The notes under the pieces are model-generated. The model had not been told where the DNA came from. It worked only from the letters and a program-made list of their open reading frames with translations, and did no database searches. This document shows, piece after piece, positions 37,370 through 47,704 of a DNA stretch of 64,000 bases (positions are counted from its first letter, which is position 1; every line of letters begins with the position of its first letter). Both the position numbers and the translations under genes were made by a program. The DNA is from Leisingera sp. ANG-M1 (lineage in GTDB: Bacteria; Pseudomonadota; Alphaproteobacteria; Rhodobacterales; Rhodobacteraceae): NCBI RefSeq assembly GCF_000813745.1, contig NZ_JWLC01000005.1, forward strand, positions 124,001 to 188,000. The letters are read 5' to 3'.

Positions 37370-38398
37370 CATTCCCAAAGCGCGGTTCAGGTTCAGCCGG
37401 CGCAGCAGGATAACCATCACCAGCGGGCCGATCACACCGGCGGCCGTGCCTGCGGCCAGATGCAGGCCGGATCCGGTGACGCCGGCCGAGGTCAGCAGGA
37501 TCCGGACCAGGGCGCTGAAGGCCGTGTGCGCCAGGTAGATGGCCATCGACATTTTTCCCAGGTACTGCAGAACCGTGGACGCCCGTGCCAGCGGCGGTCG
37601 CGAAGCAACCCCTTTCACCGCTTGCAGGAACACCAGCGCAGCGGCGCAGGAGGCCAGGGCTGACAGCAGCATGCTGCCTTGCAAGGCGGGCTGAGTGGCC
37701 GCCAGCAGGGCAAAGGCCAGCAGGCACAGCGGCAGCGGCAGGGCAGGACCGCTTTTCCAGCCCGGCAGCAGGCTTAGCCCGGCGCCAAGGGCAAGGAACG
37801 GCAGATAGCGCAGGAACTCTCCCAGCCAGGGCCAGGCCGCTGCAGGCAAGGGGGCAAAGGCCCAAACCAGAACGGCAAGGCCCGCTGCGCCGAACCAGGC
37901 GGCGGGGCGCTGCCGCAGATGCGGCGTGCGGGCCAGGGTCAGCCCAAGGGCCAGCATCCCGAGAAACAGTGCCCAGAGAAACCACAAGTGGGCATAGGGC
38001 GGCAGCGGCAGCCGCAGCAAGGTGCCGGGCGAATTGGCGCCATCGCCGGCAAGCGTCTGAAGCGCCAGGAACAGATAGGTCCACAACACAAGCGGGTAGA
38101 GCAGCCGCCAGGCCAGCCGCCCTGTCATTGCTGCAGGGCCGGACTTTGCCGCCTGCTGCAGCAGAAACATGCCGCTGAGGATGAAAAACACATGCATGTG
38201 GAACATGTAGATAATGCCATCGGCGCGCAGGTAGGGCTGCGGCTCGGCGATCAGGCCGGCGCCCAGCAGCCCGCGCAGGCAGTGGCCAAGCACGACCAGC
38301 AGAATGGCTGCGCCCTTTGCGGCGTCGATCCAATCCAGCCTGTCCGCATGGCGGGTTTCAACAGCCTGGGCAGTATATGGCTTGATGGCAAGAAACAT
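37367..38398 (-). CDS. Acyltransferase 3 family membrane protein
   Basis: A polytopic inner-membrane protein of 343 residues with about ten hydrophobic segments. The acyltransferase 3 start RLDWIDAAKGAAILLVVLGHCL, with the conserved His, and the FHMHVFFILSGMFL region are present. Members O-acylate surface glycans and other exported molecules using cytosolic acyl-CoA. No glycan genes are adjacent, so the acceptor is unknown. Confidence 0.82.
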   Translation of the reverse strand: MFLAIKPYTAQAVETRHADRLDWIDAAKGAAILLVVLGHCLRGLLGAGLIAEPQPYLRADGIIYMFHMHVFFILSGMFLLQQAAKSGPAAMTGRLAWRLLYPLVLWTYLFLALQTLAGDGANSPGTLLRLPLPPYAHLWFLWALFLGMLALGLTLARTPHLRQRPAAWFGAAGLAVLVWAFAPLPAAAWPWLGEFLRYLPFLALGAGLSLLPGWKSGPALPLPLCLLAFALLAATQPALQGSMLLSALASCAAALVFLQAVKGVASRPPLARASTVLQYLGKMSMAIYLAHTAFSALVRILLTSAGVTGSGLHLAAGTAAGVIGPLVMVILLRRLNLNRALGM

Positions 38399-38735
38399 CC
38401 TGAACGCGTCACGTAACCTTCATTGCAATAACGTTTTTCTAGCTTCATTTTCCGGATTGCCCAGCTTTTTCAGGCCGGGGCGCAAGCAGGTGCCGTTACG
38501 GAAACCTGGGCCGCCGCCTTCGGCTCCTTGCCGGCGCAGCAGGGCATTGGGCGGGCCGGGGTGGCGTTGGAATTGGGTGTGGTGAAGTAAAGTGTGTTTC
38601 TATTTTGATCAGGTAAATATGAGTTCACTGATCATCTGAAGTTAGATCAGCTCATCTGATGTGTATTTTTTCCCTGTTGAGCGGAGCCAGGTCTGCACCG
38701 ATGAAGGCGCCAGCTTTGCATGAGGGGAGACAGCA
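38399..38735. other. Gap with TGATCA motif cluster before the 2OG-Fe(II) oxygenase gene
   Basis: The first part is unremarkable. From about 38585 to 38680 the sequence becomes AT-rich and carries TGATCA at 38606 and 38629, then GATCA at 38645. An inverted repeat CTGATC...GATCAG spans 38628-38650. This is a plausible operator for a regulator of the oxygenase gene; no known consensus is identified. Confidence 0.4.
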
Positions 38736-39737
38736 ATGGCAACTCAGGATATCGACCGGCTTCAGGACCGGCTGCGGGCGCAGCGGGTATCTTTTGACAA
38801 GATCCCGGTGGTCGACATCAGCGCGCTGAACAGCGGCGGCAGCCTGTTTGAGGTGGCCAAGAAAATCCGCTGGGCGCTGACCAATGTGGGCTTCTTCTAC
38901 GTCAAGAACCACGGCGTGCCCGAGGCAGTGGTGAACGGCGCCTTTGACGAGACCCGGGCGTTCTTTGACCTGCCGCTGCAGGACAAGATGGACCTGCATA
39001 TTTCGAAGTCCGGCTTGGCGCTGCGCGGCTATATCGAGATTTTCGGCGAAAACACCGACCCGAAGAAGACCAAGGATCTGAAGGAGTGTTTTGACATCGG
39101 GCCGGAATGCCCGGGCGGTACTGCACCGTTCTTTGGAGCCAACCTGTGGCCCGCGGCGCGGCCGGAGTTTGCCGAAGCCGTCTATGGCTATCATGAAGAG
39201 ATGAAAGGCCTGGCACAGCGGCTGATGCGGGCGATTGCGGTCAGCCTGGACCTGGAGGCGGATTTCTTTGCGCCGCGGATGCAGAACCCGATCACCATCC
39301 AGCGGCTGCTGCATTACCCGCCGCAGGAAGGGCAGATCGACGAGAGCGTGATGGGCATCGGTGCCCATACCGACTATGGCAGCCTGACCATTCTGGCGCA
39401 GGATGATGTGGGCGGTCTGCAGGTGATGAACCGCGACGGTGCCTGGGTCGAGGGGCCGCCGATTGCCGGGACTTTTGTGATCAACATCGGTGACCTGATC
39501 CAGCGGTTGACCAATGACCTGTACCTGGCGAACCTGCACCGGGTGGTGAATGCCTCGGGCCGCGAGCGCTATTCGATTCCCTTCTTTATCGACGCGGATG
39601 CCGATGCGGTGTTTCAGCCCCTGGAAAGCTGCGTCAGCGCGGAAAATCCGGCCCGCTATGAACCGGTGACCTGCGGCACGCACAAGTTCGGGCGCTTTAA
39701 GGACAGCTTCCCGCACCTGAAAGACAAGGCAGCATAA
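38736..39737 (+). CDS. 2-oxoglutarate/Fe(II)-dependent dioxygenase (isopenicillin N synthase family)
   Basis: A cytosolic oxygenase of 333 residues. The N-terminal DIOX-type domain is seen in IPVVDISALNSGG and VGFFYVKNHGVP. The iron ligands follow: HTDYGSLTILAQD (HxD), LHRVVN (distal His) and the ERYSIPFFIDAD region with the 2-oxoglutarate-binding Arg. This subfamily of bacterial enzymes is not well defined; substrates include modified amino acids and plant-hormone-like molecules. It stands alone, followed by a canonical terminator. Confidence 0.88.
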   Translation: MATQDIDRLQDRLRAQRVSFDKIPVVDISALNSGGSLFEVAKKIRWALTNVGFFYVKNHGVPEAVVNGAFDETRAFFDLPLQDKMDLHISKSGLALRGYIEIFGENTDPKKTKDLKECFDIGPECPGGTAPFFGANLWPAARPEFAEAVYGYHEEMKGLAQRLMRAIAVSLDLEADFFAPRMQNPITIQRLLHYPPQEGQIDESVMGIGAHTDYGSLTILAQDDVGGLQVMNRDGAWVEGPPIAGTFVINIGDLIQRLTNDLYLANLHRVVNASGRERYSIPFFIDADADAVFQPLESCVSAENPARYEPVTCGTHKFGRFKDSFPHLKDKAA

Positions 39738-39758
39738 GCGCGCAAATCAAAGAAAATC

Positions 39759-39788
39759 AGGGGGCGCCGCGGCGCCCCTCATTTTTTG
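39759..39788 (+). terminator. Rho-independent terminator of the oxygenase gene
   Basis: The stem GGGGCGCC / GGCGCCCC is followed by TCATTTTTT, about 20 bases after the stop. Confidence 0.85.
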
Positions 39789-39801
39789 CCGATTCCGCTG
39801 T

Positions 39802-39830
39802 TGACAAGGCCGCAGGGCATTCCTAGCTTC
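39802..39830 (+). promoter_or_regulatory. Promoter of groES-groEL
   Basis: The -35 TTGACA (39802-39807) and -10 TAGCTT (39825-39830) are 17 bases apart, a good sigma-70-type match. A CIRCE operator begins 8 bases after the -10. Confidence 0.7.
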
Positions 39831-39837
39831 CCCTCGT

Positions 39838-39864
39838 TATCACTCGCTGGGTGTGAGTGATAAC
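39838..39864 (+). promoter_or_regulatory. CIRCE-type operator (HrcA site) upstream of groES
   Basis: A perfect inverted repeat, TTATCACTC-N9-GAGTGATAA, has the CIRCE geometry (9-base arms, 9-base spacer). It differs from the TTAGCACTC consensus at one position per arm. Placed just after the -10, it should bind HrcA and repress groESL until heat shock. Confidence 0.85.
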
Positions 39865-39929
39865 GGCCCCTGCCAGGGAGCGGGGGTGGATAGAGATAAC
39901 AACCTTTGAGCCTTTAAGGAGCTGCAAAG

Positions 39930-40217
39930 ATGGCATTGAAACCGCTTCATGACCGCGTCCTGGTGCGCCGCACCGAGAGCGAAGAAAAAACCGCTGGCGG
40001 CCTGATCATCCCCGATTCCGCAAAAGAAAAGCCGAGCGAAGGCCAGGTCGTCGCAACCGGCGAAGGCGCCCGCAAGGACAGCGGCGAGCTGATCGCAATG
40101 GCTGTTAAAGCCGGCGACAAGATCCTGTTCGGCAAGTGGTCCGGCACCGAAGTTTCGGTCGACGGCGAAGAGCTGCTGATGATGAAGGAAAGCGACATCA
40201 TGGGCATCATCGAGTAA
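39930..40217 (+). CDS. groES: Co-chaperonin GroES
   Basis: The 95-residue heptameric lid of the GroEL folding chamber. The family start [24 protein letters not shown] and mobile-loop [13 protein letters not shown] are intact, and the ending ESDIMGIIE is typical. A strong TAAGGAG site lies about 8 bases before the ATG. The first gene of the groES-groEL operon, controlled by the promoter and CIRCE upstream, and 66 bases before groEL. Confidence 0.98.
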   Translation: MALKPLHDRVLVRRTESEEKTAGGLIIPDSAKEKPSEGQVVATGEGARKDSGELIAMAVKAGDKILFGKWSGTEVSVDGEELLMMKESDIMGIIE

Positions 40218-40280
40218 GCCCTTAAGGCTGCTCTGATCCCAAATCTCGCTGACAATTACAGAATTTCTCTAGGAGAGTGA

Positions 40281-41933
<1,653 letters not shown>

Positions 41934-41988
41934 TCAGCCCGGTTTTCCCTCGGGAGAGCCAGCCGCTCCGTGAGCTGGAAAAATCAGA

Positions 41989-42018
41989 AAAGGCCACCTT
42001 TGCGGGTGGCCTTTTTTG
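41989..42018 (+). terminator. Rho-independent terminator of groES-groEL
   Basis: The stem AAGGCCACC / GGGTGGCCTT with loop TTTGC is followed by TTTTT, about 55 bases after the groEL stop. Confidence 0.92.
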
Positions 42019-42096
42019 TTGTTTCGGCTGCTGGATTGCTCCTAATGTGCCTTGCGATATGCTTGGACATTTTATTCAATTTTTGCGGGAGCTCTA

Positions 42097-43893
42097 ATGT
42101 CTTTTCTTGTGCCAGCCACCGGCGGTATTCAGGTCAATACCTTCACCTCGTACGAACAGGATGACGCCCGCATTGCAGCCTTGCCCAATGGCGGGTTTGT
42201 GGTGGTCTGGGAAGCTCTGGATGCCAGCGGCGAGAGAAACGATGTCTTTCAGCAGGTCTACGACGCAGCGGGTAACCCGGTCGGCGGCAATGTCCGGCTG
42301 AATACAAGCACTGCCCACACCAACTACAACCCGGTGGTCGAAATTCTGAACGATGGTTCCTGGGTTGTGGTTTGGGGGGAATACGGCGAAGACGGCGGCG
42401 TTTCCGAAGTCAAAGCCCGCATGATCGGGGCGGATGGCATTCCGCGCGCGGCGGCATTTACCGTCAACACTTTCACCTACGGAGAACAGGGTTCGCCCGA
42501 CGTTTCTGCAACCGAGGACGGCGGGTTCATTGTGGTTTGGGAAAGCTACCACGTTTCCGGAGCGCATGGTGTGGAGACTGTAACCCTTAACATTCGTTCA
42601 AGGGAATTCGATAGTTCGGGGGTGGGAGAATCCCACGACGCGACGCTTTTGTACTCTATGGACGACTCCCGTTTCCCGGACGTCACGACCCTGGAAAACG
42701 GAGAGGTTTTCGTAGCTTGGCAGGAGCCTGTGTATGACGGCGACGGCAACAGGATCGTATCGAGAAACGGTGGGGTGCTCCTTACAGATGACGTCTACTT
42801 TGAAGGGCATTCTTCCGCGTTCCTTTTGAGAGAAGAGTTTAGCGGCATCTACTCTGTCGAGGCGCTGGAGGATAACAGATTTGTTGTGGCCGGGTGGACG
42901 GTGATCGACGGCGTAAACCAAGTGGTCGTTCAGGTTTATGAAAGTGGCCCTTACAGATTTGAGGCCATTGCCGAGCCTGTTTATATGGCGGTGCCCGGGC
43001 TGGATGTCTATGCCCCCAGGATCGCCGTTACCCCGGATGGCGGGTTTGTTGTGACCTACACTGTGGATACCATCCCCGGGTATGCCGACGCAGGCGGGCA
43101 GGAAGATACCTATGTCCAGCGCTTTGATGCGGACGGACAAAAGGCGGGAGCCCCGGTTCGCGTCAGCGAGGTTTCGGGGCCGGGGCAGTATCACATTGAT
43201 CCCGATATTGCTGTTCTGGAGGATGGCCGGATTGTCTCGGTATGGGAGGGGTATCCGGACGAGGGAGATACTTCCGGGGTCTATATCCGGGTGTTCGAAA
43301 GCCAGATGGTTGGAACCTCCAAGCGGGACATTTTGCGGGGGTCTGCCGCAGATGACCAAATCAGCGGACGCGGCGGCAATGACCTGCTGGCCGGGCGCTC
43401 GGGCAGCGACAGGATTGAGGGCGGCCGCGGCTGGGATACCCTGAACGGGCACTCGGGACGCGACCAATTGGACGGCGGCCGCGGCCGGGACATGCTGGAT
43501 GGCGGCGCAGGCCGTGATGTGCTGATTGGCGGCGGCGGCGATGACTGGCTGCAAGGCGGCGCAGGCCGCGACTTGCTGATTGGCGGCCGCGGCAGCGACC
43601 GGCTGGATGGCGGTGCCGGCAACGACCTGCTGAAGGGCGGCCGGGGCGCGGACGAATTTGTGTTCTCCAGCGGCCGGGACAGGATTGCCAGTTTTACAGA
43701 CGGCACGGACACTTTGCTGCTGGATGCCGGAGCTTTGGAGCTTGACGGGATGGGCGTGCAGGAGGTGCTGGAGACCTATGGCAGCCTGACCGGCAGCGGC
43801 GCGGCGGTGCTGGACTTCGGCGGCGGCAATGCGCTGACCATCGGCGGTGTCAGCAGCCTGTCCTCGCTTGCCGATGATATCGTCTTCATCTGA
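42097..43893 (+). CDS. RTX (hemolysin-type) calcium-binding protein with a beta-propeller-like region
   Basis: A 598-residue exported protein. The first two thirds repeat about seven times around a GGFVVVW-like strand (for example NGGFVVVWEAL, DGSWVVVWGEY, DGGFIVVWESY), the pattern of a beta propeller. From about 43339 come 12 nonapeptides such as GGAGRDVLI, GGGGDDWLQ and GGAGNDLLK, which bind calcium after export. The C-terminal region (ADEFVFSSGRDRIASF...) is the usual type I secretion signal. I use the ATG at 42097, preceded by CGGGAG. No type I exporter is encoded nearby. Base composition is a little lower in GC in the middle. The stop is followed by copy 3 of the 3' element. Confidence 0.85.
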   Translation: MSFLVPATGGIQVNTFTSYEQDDARIAALPNGGFVVVWEALDASGERNDVFQQVYDAAGNPVGGNVRLNTSTAHTNYNPVVEILNDGSWVVVWGEYGEDGGVSEVKARMIGADGIPRAAAFTVNTFTYGEQGSPDVSATEDGGFIVVWESYHVSGAHGVETVTLNIRSREFDSSGVGESHDATLLYSMDDSRFPDVTTLENGEVFVAWQEPVYDGDGNRIVSRNGGVLLTDDVYFEGHSSAFLLREEFSGIYSVEALEDNRFVVAGWTVIDGVNQVVVQVYESGPYRFEAIAEPVYMAVPGLDVYAPRIAVTPDGGFVVTYTVDTIPGYADAGGQEDTYVQRFDADGQKAGAPVRVSEVSGPGQYHIDPDIAVLEDGRIVSVWEGYPDEGDTSGVYIRVFESQMVGTSKRDILRGSAADDQISGRGGNDLLAGRSGSDRIEGGRGWDTLNGHSGRDQLDGGRGRDMLDGGAGRDVLIGGGGDDWLQGGAGRDLLIGGRGSDRLDGGAGNDLLKGGRGADEFVFSSGRDRIASFTDGTDTLLLDAGALELDGMGVQEVLETYGSLTGSGAAVLDFGGGNALTIGGVSSLSSLADDIVFI

Positions 43894-43913
43894 GAAGCAG
43901 GAGCAGGCAAAGG

Positions 43914-43968
43914 GAGCCCCGCCTTGCGGGGCTGCCTCCGGCGGGGGTATTTGTGACCAGAAAGAAGC
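43914..43968 (+). repeat. 3' element copy 3, downstream of the RTX gene
   Basis: An AGCCCCGC/GCGGGGCT hairpin is followed by GCCTCCGGCGGGG and the 22-base core (43947-43968). It begins about 20 bases after the RTX stop and is oriented with the gene. The next gene starts only 12 bases later. Confidence 0.8.
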
Positions 43969-43980
43969 GGGTGCTTGGGG

Positions 43981-44565
43981 ATGGTTGCGGGGCCGGATAC
44001 TTTGAATGAAGTGAAGGAAGAGTACTTTGACGAGGTCGAGGCGCTTTTGCTTGCCGCCTTTCCCACCGGTGCCGAGGCGCTGCTTGTCCGGAAGCTGCGG
44101 GCGGATGGGGACATGCTGTATGAATGCCGCAAGTCCTGGGACGGTAAGATTGGCGGTTATTTCGCTCTAAGCCGGATGCAGGCGCCGGAAGGCTGGGCCT
44201 GTCTGGCGCCCATGGCAGTGCGGCCTGAGTGGCAGAATGGCGGGTTGGCGGACAGTATGCCCAAAAGAAATGCGGGCGGAGTTGAAGTGCAGCCGCACCG
44301 GCCGTCCTTCCGGTTCGGCACTCGGATGCTTCAGGAGCTTGAGTGCTTGTACGAATTACCTTCTGAAAAGATCCGAGAACGTTTGCCGGAAACAATCGTG
44401 GTTCTGGGGAAGCCGTCCTTCTATGGCCGGTACGGGTTCAGCCTGGAGCGGGCGCAGAAGCTTAAGAGCCCGTATCCGCTGAAATACACCTTGATCCTGC
44501 GTCATGGCGACGACGTGCCGGAGGCGGAGCTGATCTATCCGCGGGCGTTTTCCGGGAGCGGCTGA
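43981..44565 (+). CDS. GNAT-family N-acetyltransferase with an atypical insertion
   Basis: A 194-residue GNAT protein of the YhbS-like type. The core strand ACLAPMAVRPEWQNGGL, the VVLGKPSFYGRYGFSLERA motif and the LKSPYPLKYTLI ending are recognisable. The usual acetyl-CoA loop after RPEWQ is altered. About 19 residues (SMPKRNAGGVEVQPHRPS region) separate GGLA from FRFGTRMLQEL, where relatives run straight on. This may reduce acetyl-CoA binding. The start follows the 3' element closely, and ribosome-site support is weak. Confidence 0.72.
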   Translation: MVAGPDTLNEVKEEYFDEVEALLLAAFPTGAEALLVRKLRADGDMLYECRKSWDGKIGGYFALSRMQAPEGWACLAPMAVRPEWQNGGLADSMPKRNAGGVEVQPHRPSFRFGTRMLQELECLYELPSEKIRERLPETIVVLGKPSFYGRYGFSLERAQKLKSPYPLKYTLILRHGDDVPEAELIYPRAFSGSG

Positions 44566-44586
44566 CACGAAGATTTCATTGGCGGG
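44564..44586 (+). repeat. Short repeat, copy 1, overlapping a stop codon
   Basis: A 23-base sequence beginning GACACGAAG and containing TTTCA-TTGGCGGG. It shares 20 of 23 bases with the copy at 45960. Both follow directly on gene ends. Confidence 0.5.
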
Positions 44587-44642
44587 GCCAAGGTTTGCGC
44601 ACTAGCTGTTGAAGAACACGCGCAACAGGGAGGGTCCGGCAG

Positions 44643-45956
44643 ATGGCAAAACCGGCAGGGCGGATGCTGGCCCGTCTGCTGCTTGCGCTGCTGATCGCCG
44701 GCTGTGCGGTCTCGCCGGTGGACCGGCTGGCCAAGCCGCCGAACCTTTATGTGACAGGGCGCAACTATCAGGCCGATGAGGTGCCGCAGGCGCAGCGCAC
44801 GGTGGCGCCGCGGCTGCTTTATGTCACCAACCGCTCGCAGCGGCTGAATGAAGACGGTTCCATCACCTATCTGGCGGAGCGGTCGGATTCGATGGCCTTT
44901 GGCGCTGCCGAGGTGCAGTTCACCCGGGTGCAGGACTGGCCGGAGCTGGTGGCGCTGACCCATGCCGATGGGGAAGGCCGCCTGCCGCGGCTGAAGGTGG
45001 CGGGGTTCCAGGACAGCATCCGCTTTTCCAAGACACCGCTGGCGGCCGAGCGGCGGCTGGGCCGGGTGGTGACCGAGACCCGGGCACAACAGGAGTATGC
45101 GGCCCATGCCGCCGCTTTCCGCCAGGCCATTGCGGCGGAGGTGCGGCGCGCGGGCACCGGACGCATCCTGCTGTTTGTGCACGGCTTCAACAATGATTTC
45201 GAGGAAGCACTGACCACGCTTGCGAACATCTGGCATTATTCGGGGCGCCGCTCGGTGCCGATGGTGTTTTCCTGGCCGGCGGGCAATTCCGGATTGTTTA
45301 AGTATTTCCGTGACCGTGAAGCAGGGGATTTCTCGGTGTTCCACCTGAAAGAGACGCTGGATCTGCTGGCCTCGGTTCCCGGGGTGGAGGACATCGACAT
45401 CGTTGCCCATTCCCGCGGTTCGGATGTGACCACCACCGCTTTGCGGGAGCTGGTGATCCGCGAACGGGGGCGGGGCGTGCGGCCGAAGATCACGCTGAAA
45501 ACAGGAACACTGGTGCTGGCGGCGCCGGACCTGGATGTCGGGTTTGTGCGGCAGCGCCTGATCAGCGAGCGGGTGTTTGCCGCCTTCGAGCAGGTCAATG
45601 TCTATATCAACCCGGAGGATCAGGCGCTGGCCTTTGCTTCGATCCTGACGCAGGAGGCGCGGTTCGGGCGGCTGGATGCAGAGGATTTTGCACCAGGCGA
45701 ACTGGCCTCTTTGAAAAAGGTGGGCCTGGTGCATTTCATCCGGGTCGAGGGTGCGGGCGGCGCCGGGCATTCCTATTTCCGCGACAATCCCGGGGCGATG
45801 TCGGATATCGCGCTGGCGCTGCGCACCCGGGCTTTTCCAGGCGGCACCCTGCGGCCGCTGGAGCTGGATCACGACAATATCTGGACCCTGCATCCCAATT
45901 ACCCGCTGGAGCGGCTGCCGGATCTTGAGCTGGACTTTGTGCAGGATCGGCGCTGA
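44643..45956 (+). CDS. Lipoprotein with DUF900-type alpha/beta hydrolase domain
   Basis: A 437-residue lipoprotein with lipobox LLIAGC near residue 20, so it is likely anchored in a membrane facing the periplasm. The alpha/beta hydrolase core has ILLFVHGFNNDFEEAL, the elbow DIVAHSRGSD and SVPMVFSWPAG, typical of DUF900 proteins. These are serine hydrolases whose natural substrates are not known. The N-terminal region (about 60-160) is family-specific. A DMT transporter follows 54 bases downstream. Confidence 0.82.
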   Translation: MAKPAGRMLARLLLALLIAGCAVSPVDRLAKPPNLYVTGRNYQADEVPQAQRTVAPRLLYVTNRSQRLNEDGSITYLAERSDSMAFGAAEVQFTRVQDWPELVALTHADGEGRLPRLKVAGFQDSIRFSKTPLAAERRLGRVVTETRAQQEYAAHAAAFRQAIAAEVRRAGTGRILLFVHGFNNDFEEALTTLANIWHYSGRRSVPMVFSWPAGNSGLFKYFRDREAGDFSVFHLKETLDLLASVPGVEDIDIVAHSRGSDVTTTALRELVIRERGRGVRPKITLKTGTLVLAAPDLDVGFVRQRLISERVFAAFEQVNVYINPEDQALAFASILTQEARFGRLDAEDFAPGELASLKKVGLVHFIRVEGAGGAGHSYFRDNPGAMSDIALALRTRAFPGGTLRPLELDHDNIWTLHPNYPLERLPDLELDFVQDRR

Positions 45957-45959
45957 GCG

Positions 45960-45982
45960 GACACGAAGTTTTCACTGGCAGG
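45960..45982 (+). repeat. Short repeat, copy 2, after the lipoprotein gene
   Basis: A 23-base sequence beginning GACACGAAG and containing TTTCA-CTGGCAGG. It matches copy 1 at 20 of 23 bases and lies 4 bases after the stop. Confidence 0.5.
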
Positions 45983-46010
45983 CAGGCTCTTGGCAGGGTA
46001 GCCCAAGCAT

Positions 46011-46883
46011 ATGCGTTTGTTCCTGCTTGTCTCCCTCACCATGACCGCCTTTGCCGCCAACTCGATCCTTGGCCGGGAGGCAATTGGCGGCGGTTACATG
46101 GACGCCACCGGCTTTGGCCTGTGGCGGCTGGTCTCCGGCGCGCTGATGCTGGCGCTGCTGTGCCGGCTGCGGGGGCTTGAGACCTGGACCCGGGCTCGGC
46201 TGATGCGGCCCGCCAGCCTGTGGGGCGGGGCGGCACTGACGCTGTATATGGCGGGGTTTACACTCGCCTATCAGGATCTGGACGCGGGCCTCGGCGCGCT
46301 CGTCCTGTTCGGTGTGGTGCAAATCTCCATGTTTCTGTGGGGGGCGGTTAAGGGCGCTCCGGCGACCGGGCTGCGGGTGGCCGGCGCGGCGCTTGCCTTT
46401 GGCGGGCTGGCCTATGTGGTCTGGCCGCAGGAGGGCGCAGGCGTGCCGCTGGCGGCATCGCTGCTGATGGCGGCAAGCGGTTTGGGCTGGGGCATCTACA
46501 GCCTTCTGGGCCGCGGCGCGCGGGCGCCCCTGGCAGCGACAGCGGTCAATTTTGCCTGGTCCAGCGTGATGATGCTGCCGGTGCTGCTGCTGGCGGGCGG
46601 CGGTTCGGTGGTGAGCCCGTACGGTGTGTTTCTGGCAGCGCTGTCCGGCGCGGTTACCTCTGGACTGGGCTATGCGCTGTGGTACCGGGTGCTGCCGCAG
46701 CTGCTGCCTGCGGTGGCCGCCACCGTGCAGCTGAGCGTGCCGGTGATTGCGATCCTGGCCGGGGCTGCGCTGCTGGGCGAAGCGGTTGGGCTGCGGCTGG
46801 TGTTTGGCACAATGGCGGTGCTGGGCGGTATTGCCCTGGTGGTTCTGCGCGCTCCTGCCGCCCGGCAGCGGGCTGCCGAGTAA
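46011..46883 (+). CDS. EamA/DMT-family transporter
   Basis: An inner-membrane transporter of 290 residues with about ten hydrophobic segments in two EamA repeats (about 5-130 and 150-285). The [27 protein letters not shown] start and [19 protein letters not shown] late motif are typical. The drug/metabolite transporter family exports many small molecules; the substrate cannot be told from sequence. It lies between two alpha/beta hydrolase genes on the same strand. Confidence 0.85.
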   Translation: MRLFLLVSLTMTAFAANSILGREAIGGGYMDATGFGLWRLVSGALMLALLCRLRGLETWTRARLMRPASLWGGAALTLYMAGFTLAYQDLDAGLGALVLFGVVQISMFLWGAVKGAPATGLRVAGAALAFGGLAYVVWPQEGAGVPLAASLLMAASGLGWGIYSLLGRGARAPLAATAVNFAWSSVMMLPVLLLAGGGSVVSPYGVFLAALSGAVTSGLGYALWYRVLPQLLPAVAATVQLSVPVIAILAGAALLGEAVGLRLVFGTMAVLGGIALVVLRAPAARQRAAE

Positions 46884-46921
46884 GGGCTTTTACCGTCCCG
46901 GGTTTGCGCTTATCTGGGGGC

Positions 46922-47704
46922 ATGGGTAATCAACTGACATCCTTGGTTATGTCTGCCGCAGTGCTGCTGCCGCTGCCTGCGGCGGCGGATTGCGTGATCC
47001 TGCTGCACGGGCTGGCCCGCAGCGAGGCTTCTTTTGCAGTAATGGAAGAAGTTCTGCAGTCGCGCGGGCATTCGGTGGTGCGGCCGGGGTATCCCTCTAC
47101 CGAGGCGCCGGTCGAAGCCCTGGCCAATCAGGTGCTGCCCGAAGCTTTTGCTGCTTGCGGGGCCCAGGAGACCCATGTGGTCACGCATTCGATGGGCGGC
47201 ATCCTGCTGCGCTACTGGCTGCAAGAGAACCAGCCGCAGGCCTTGGGACGGGTGGTGATGATGGGGCCGCCGAACCAGGGCAGCGAGCTGGTGGACACGC
47301 TGGGGGACTGGGAGGTGTTCGGCCTGTTGAACGGCCCGGCGGGCCTGCAGCTGGGCACCGGTGCGGACGGCCTGCCGGGACGGCTGCCGCCGGTCGCGTT
47401 TGAACTGGGGGTGATTGCCGGGAACGAGACGCTGAACCCGGTGTTTTCGAACCTCATTCCGGGGCCGGATGACGGCAAGGTCTCAGTGGAAAGCACCAAG
47501 GTGGCGGGCATGTCCGCGCATCTGACACTGCCAGTCACCCATACCTACATGATGAACAACCCCAAAGTTATCGCCCAGGCGCTGTATTTTCTTGAAAAAG
47601 GGCGGTTTGAGCCGTCGCTGACCTGGCTGGCGGCGGTGGAAGAGATTATCGGAGAGGCCTGTCAGCTTAATGGCGGCTGCGGCGGCGAGGGATCGGAAGA
47701 ATGA
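46922..47704 (+). CDS. Exported alpha/beta hydrolase (lipase-like)
   Basis: The product is a 260-residue alpha/beta hydrolase with a signal peptide ([15 protein letters not shown]). The core shows [13 protein letters not shown] and the elbow [15 protein letters not shown], then [10 protein letters not shown] and the [11 protein letters not shown]is region. It resembles secreted lipases or acyltransferases acting on esters. The stop overlaps the start of phnM by 4 bases (ATGA), so the two are coupled. The ribosome site is weak. Confidence 0.78.
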   Translation: MGNQLTSLVMSAAVLLPLPAAADCVILLHGLARSEASFAVMEEVLQSRGHSVVRPGYPSTEAPVEALANQVLPEAFAACGAQETHVVTHSMGGILLRYWLQENQPQALGRVVMMGPPNQGSELVDTLGDWEVFGLLNGPAGLQLGTGADGLPGRLPPVAFELGVIAGNETLNPVFSNLIPGPDDGKVSVESTKVAGMSAHLTLPVTHTYMMNNPKVIAQALYFLEKGRFEPSLTWLAAVEEIIGEACQLNGGCGGEGSEE

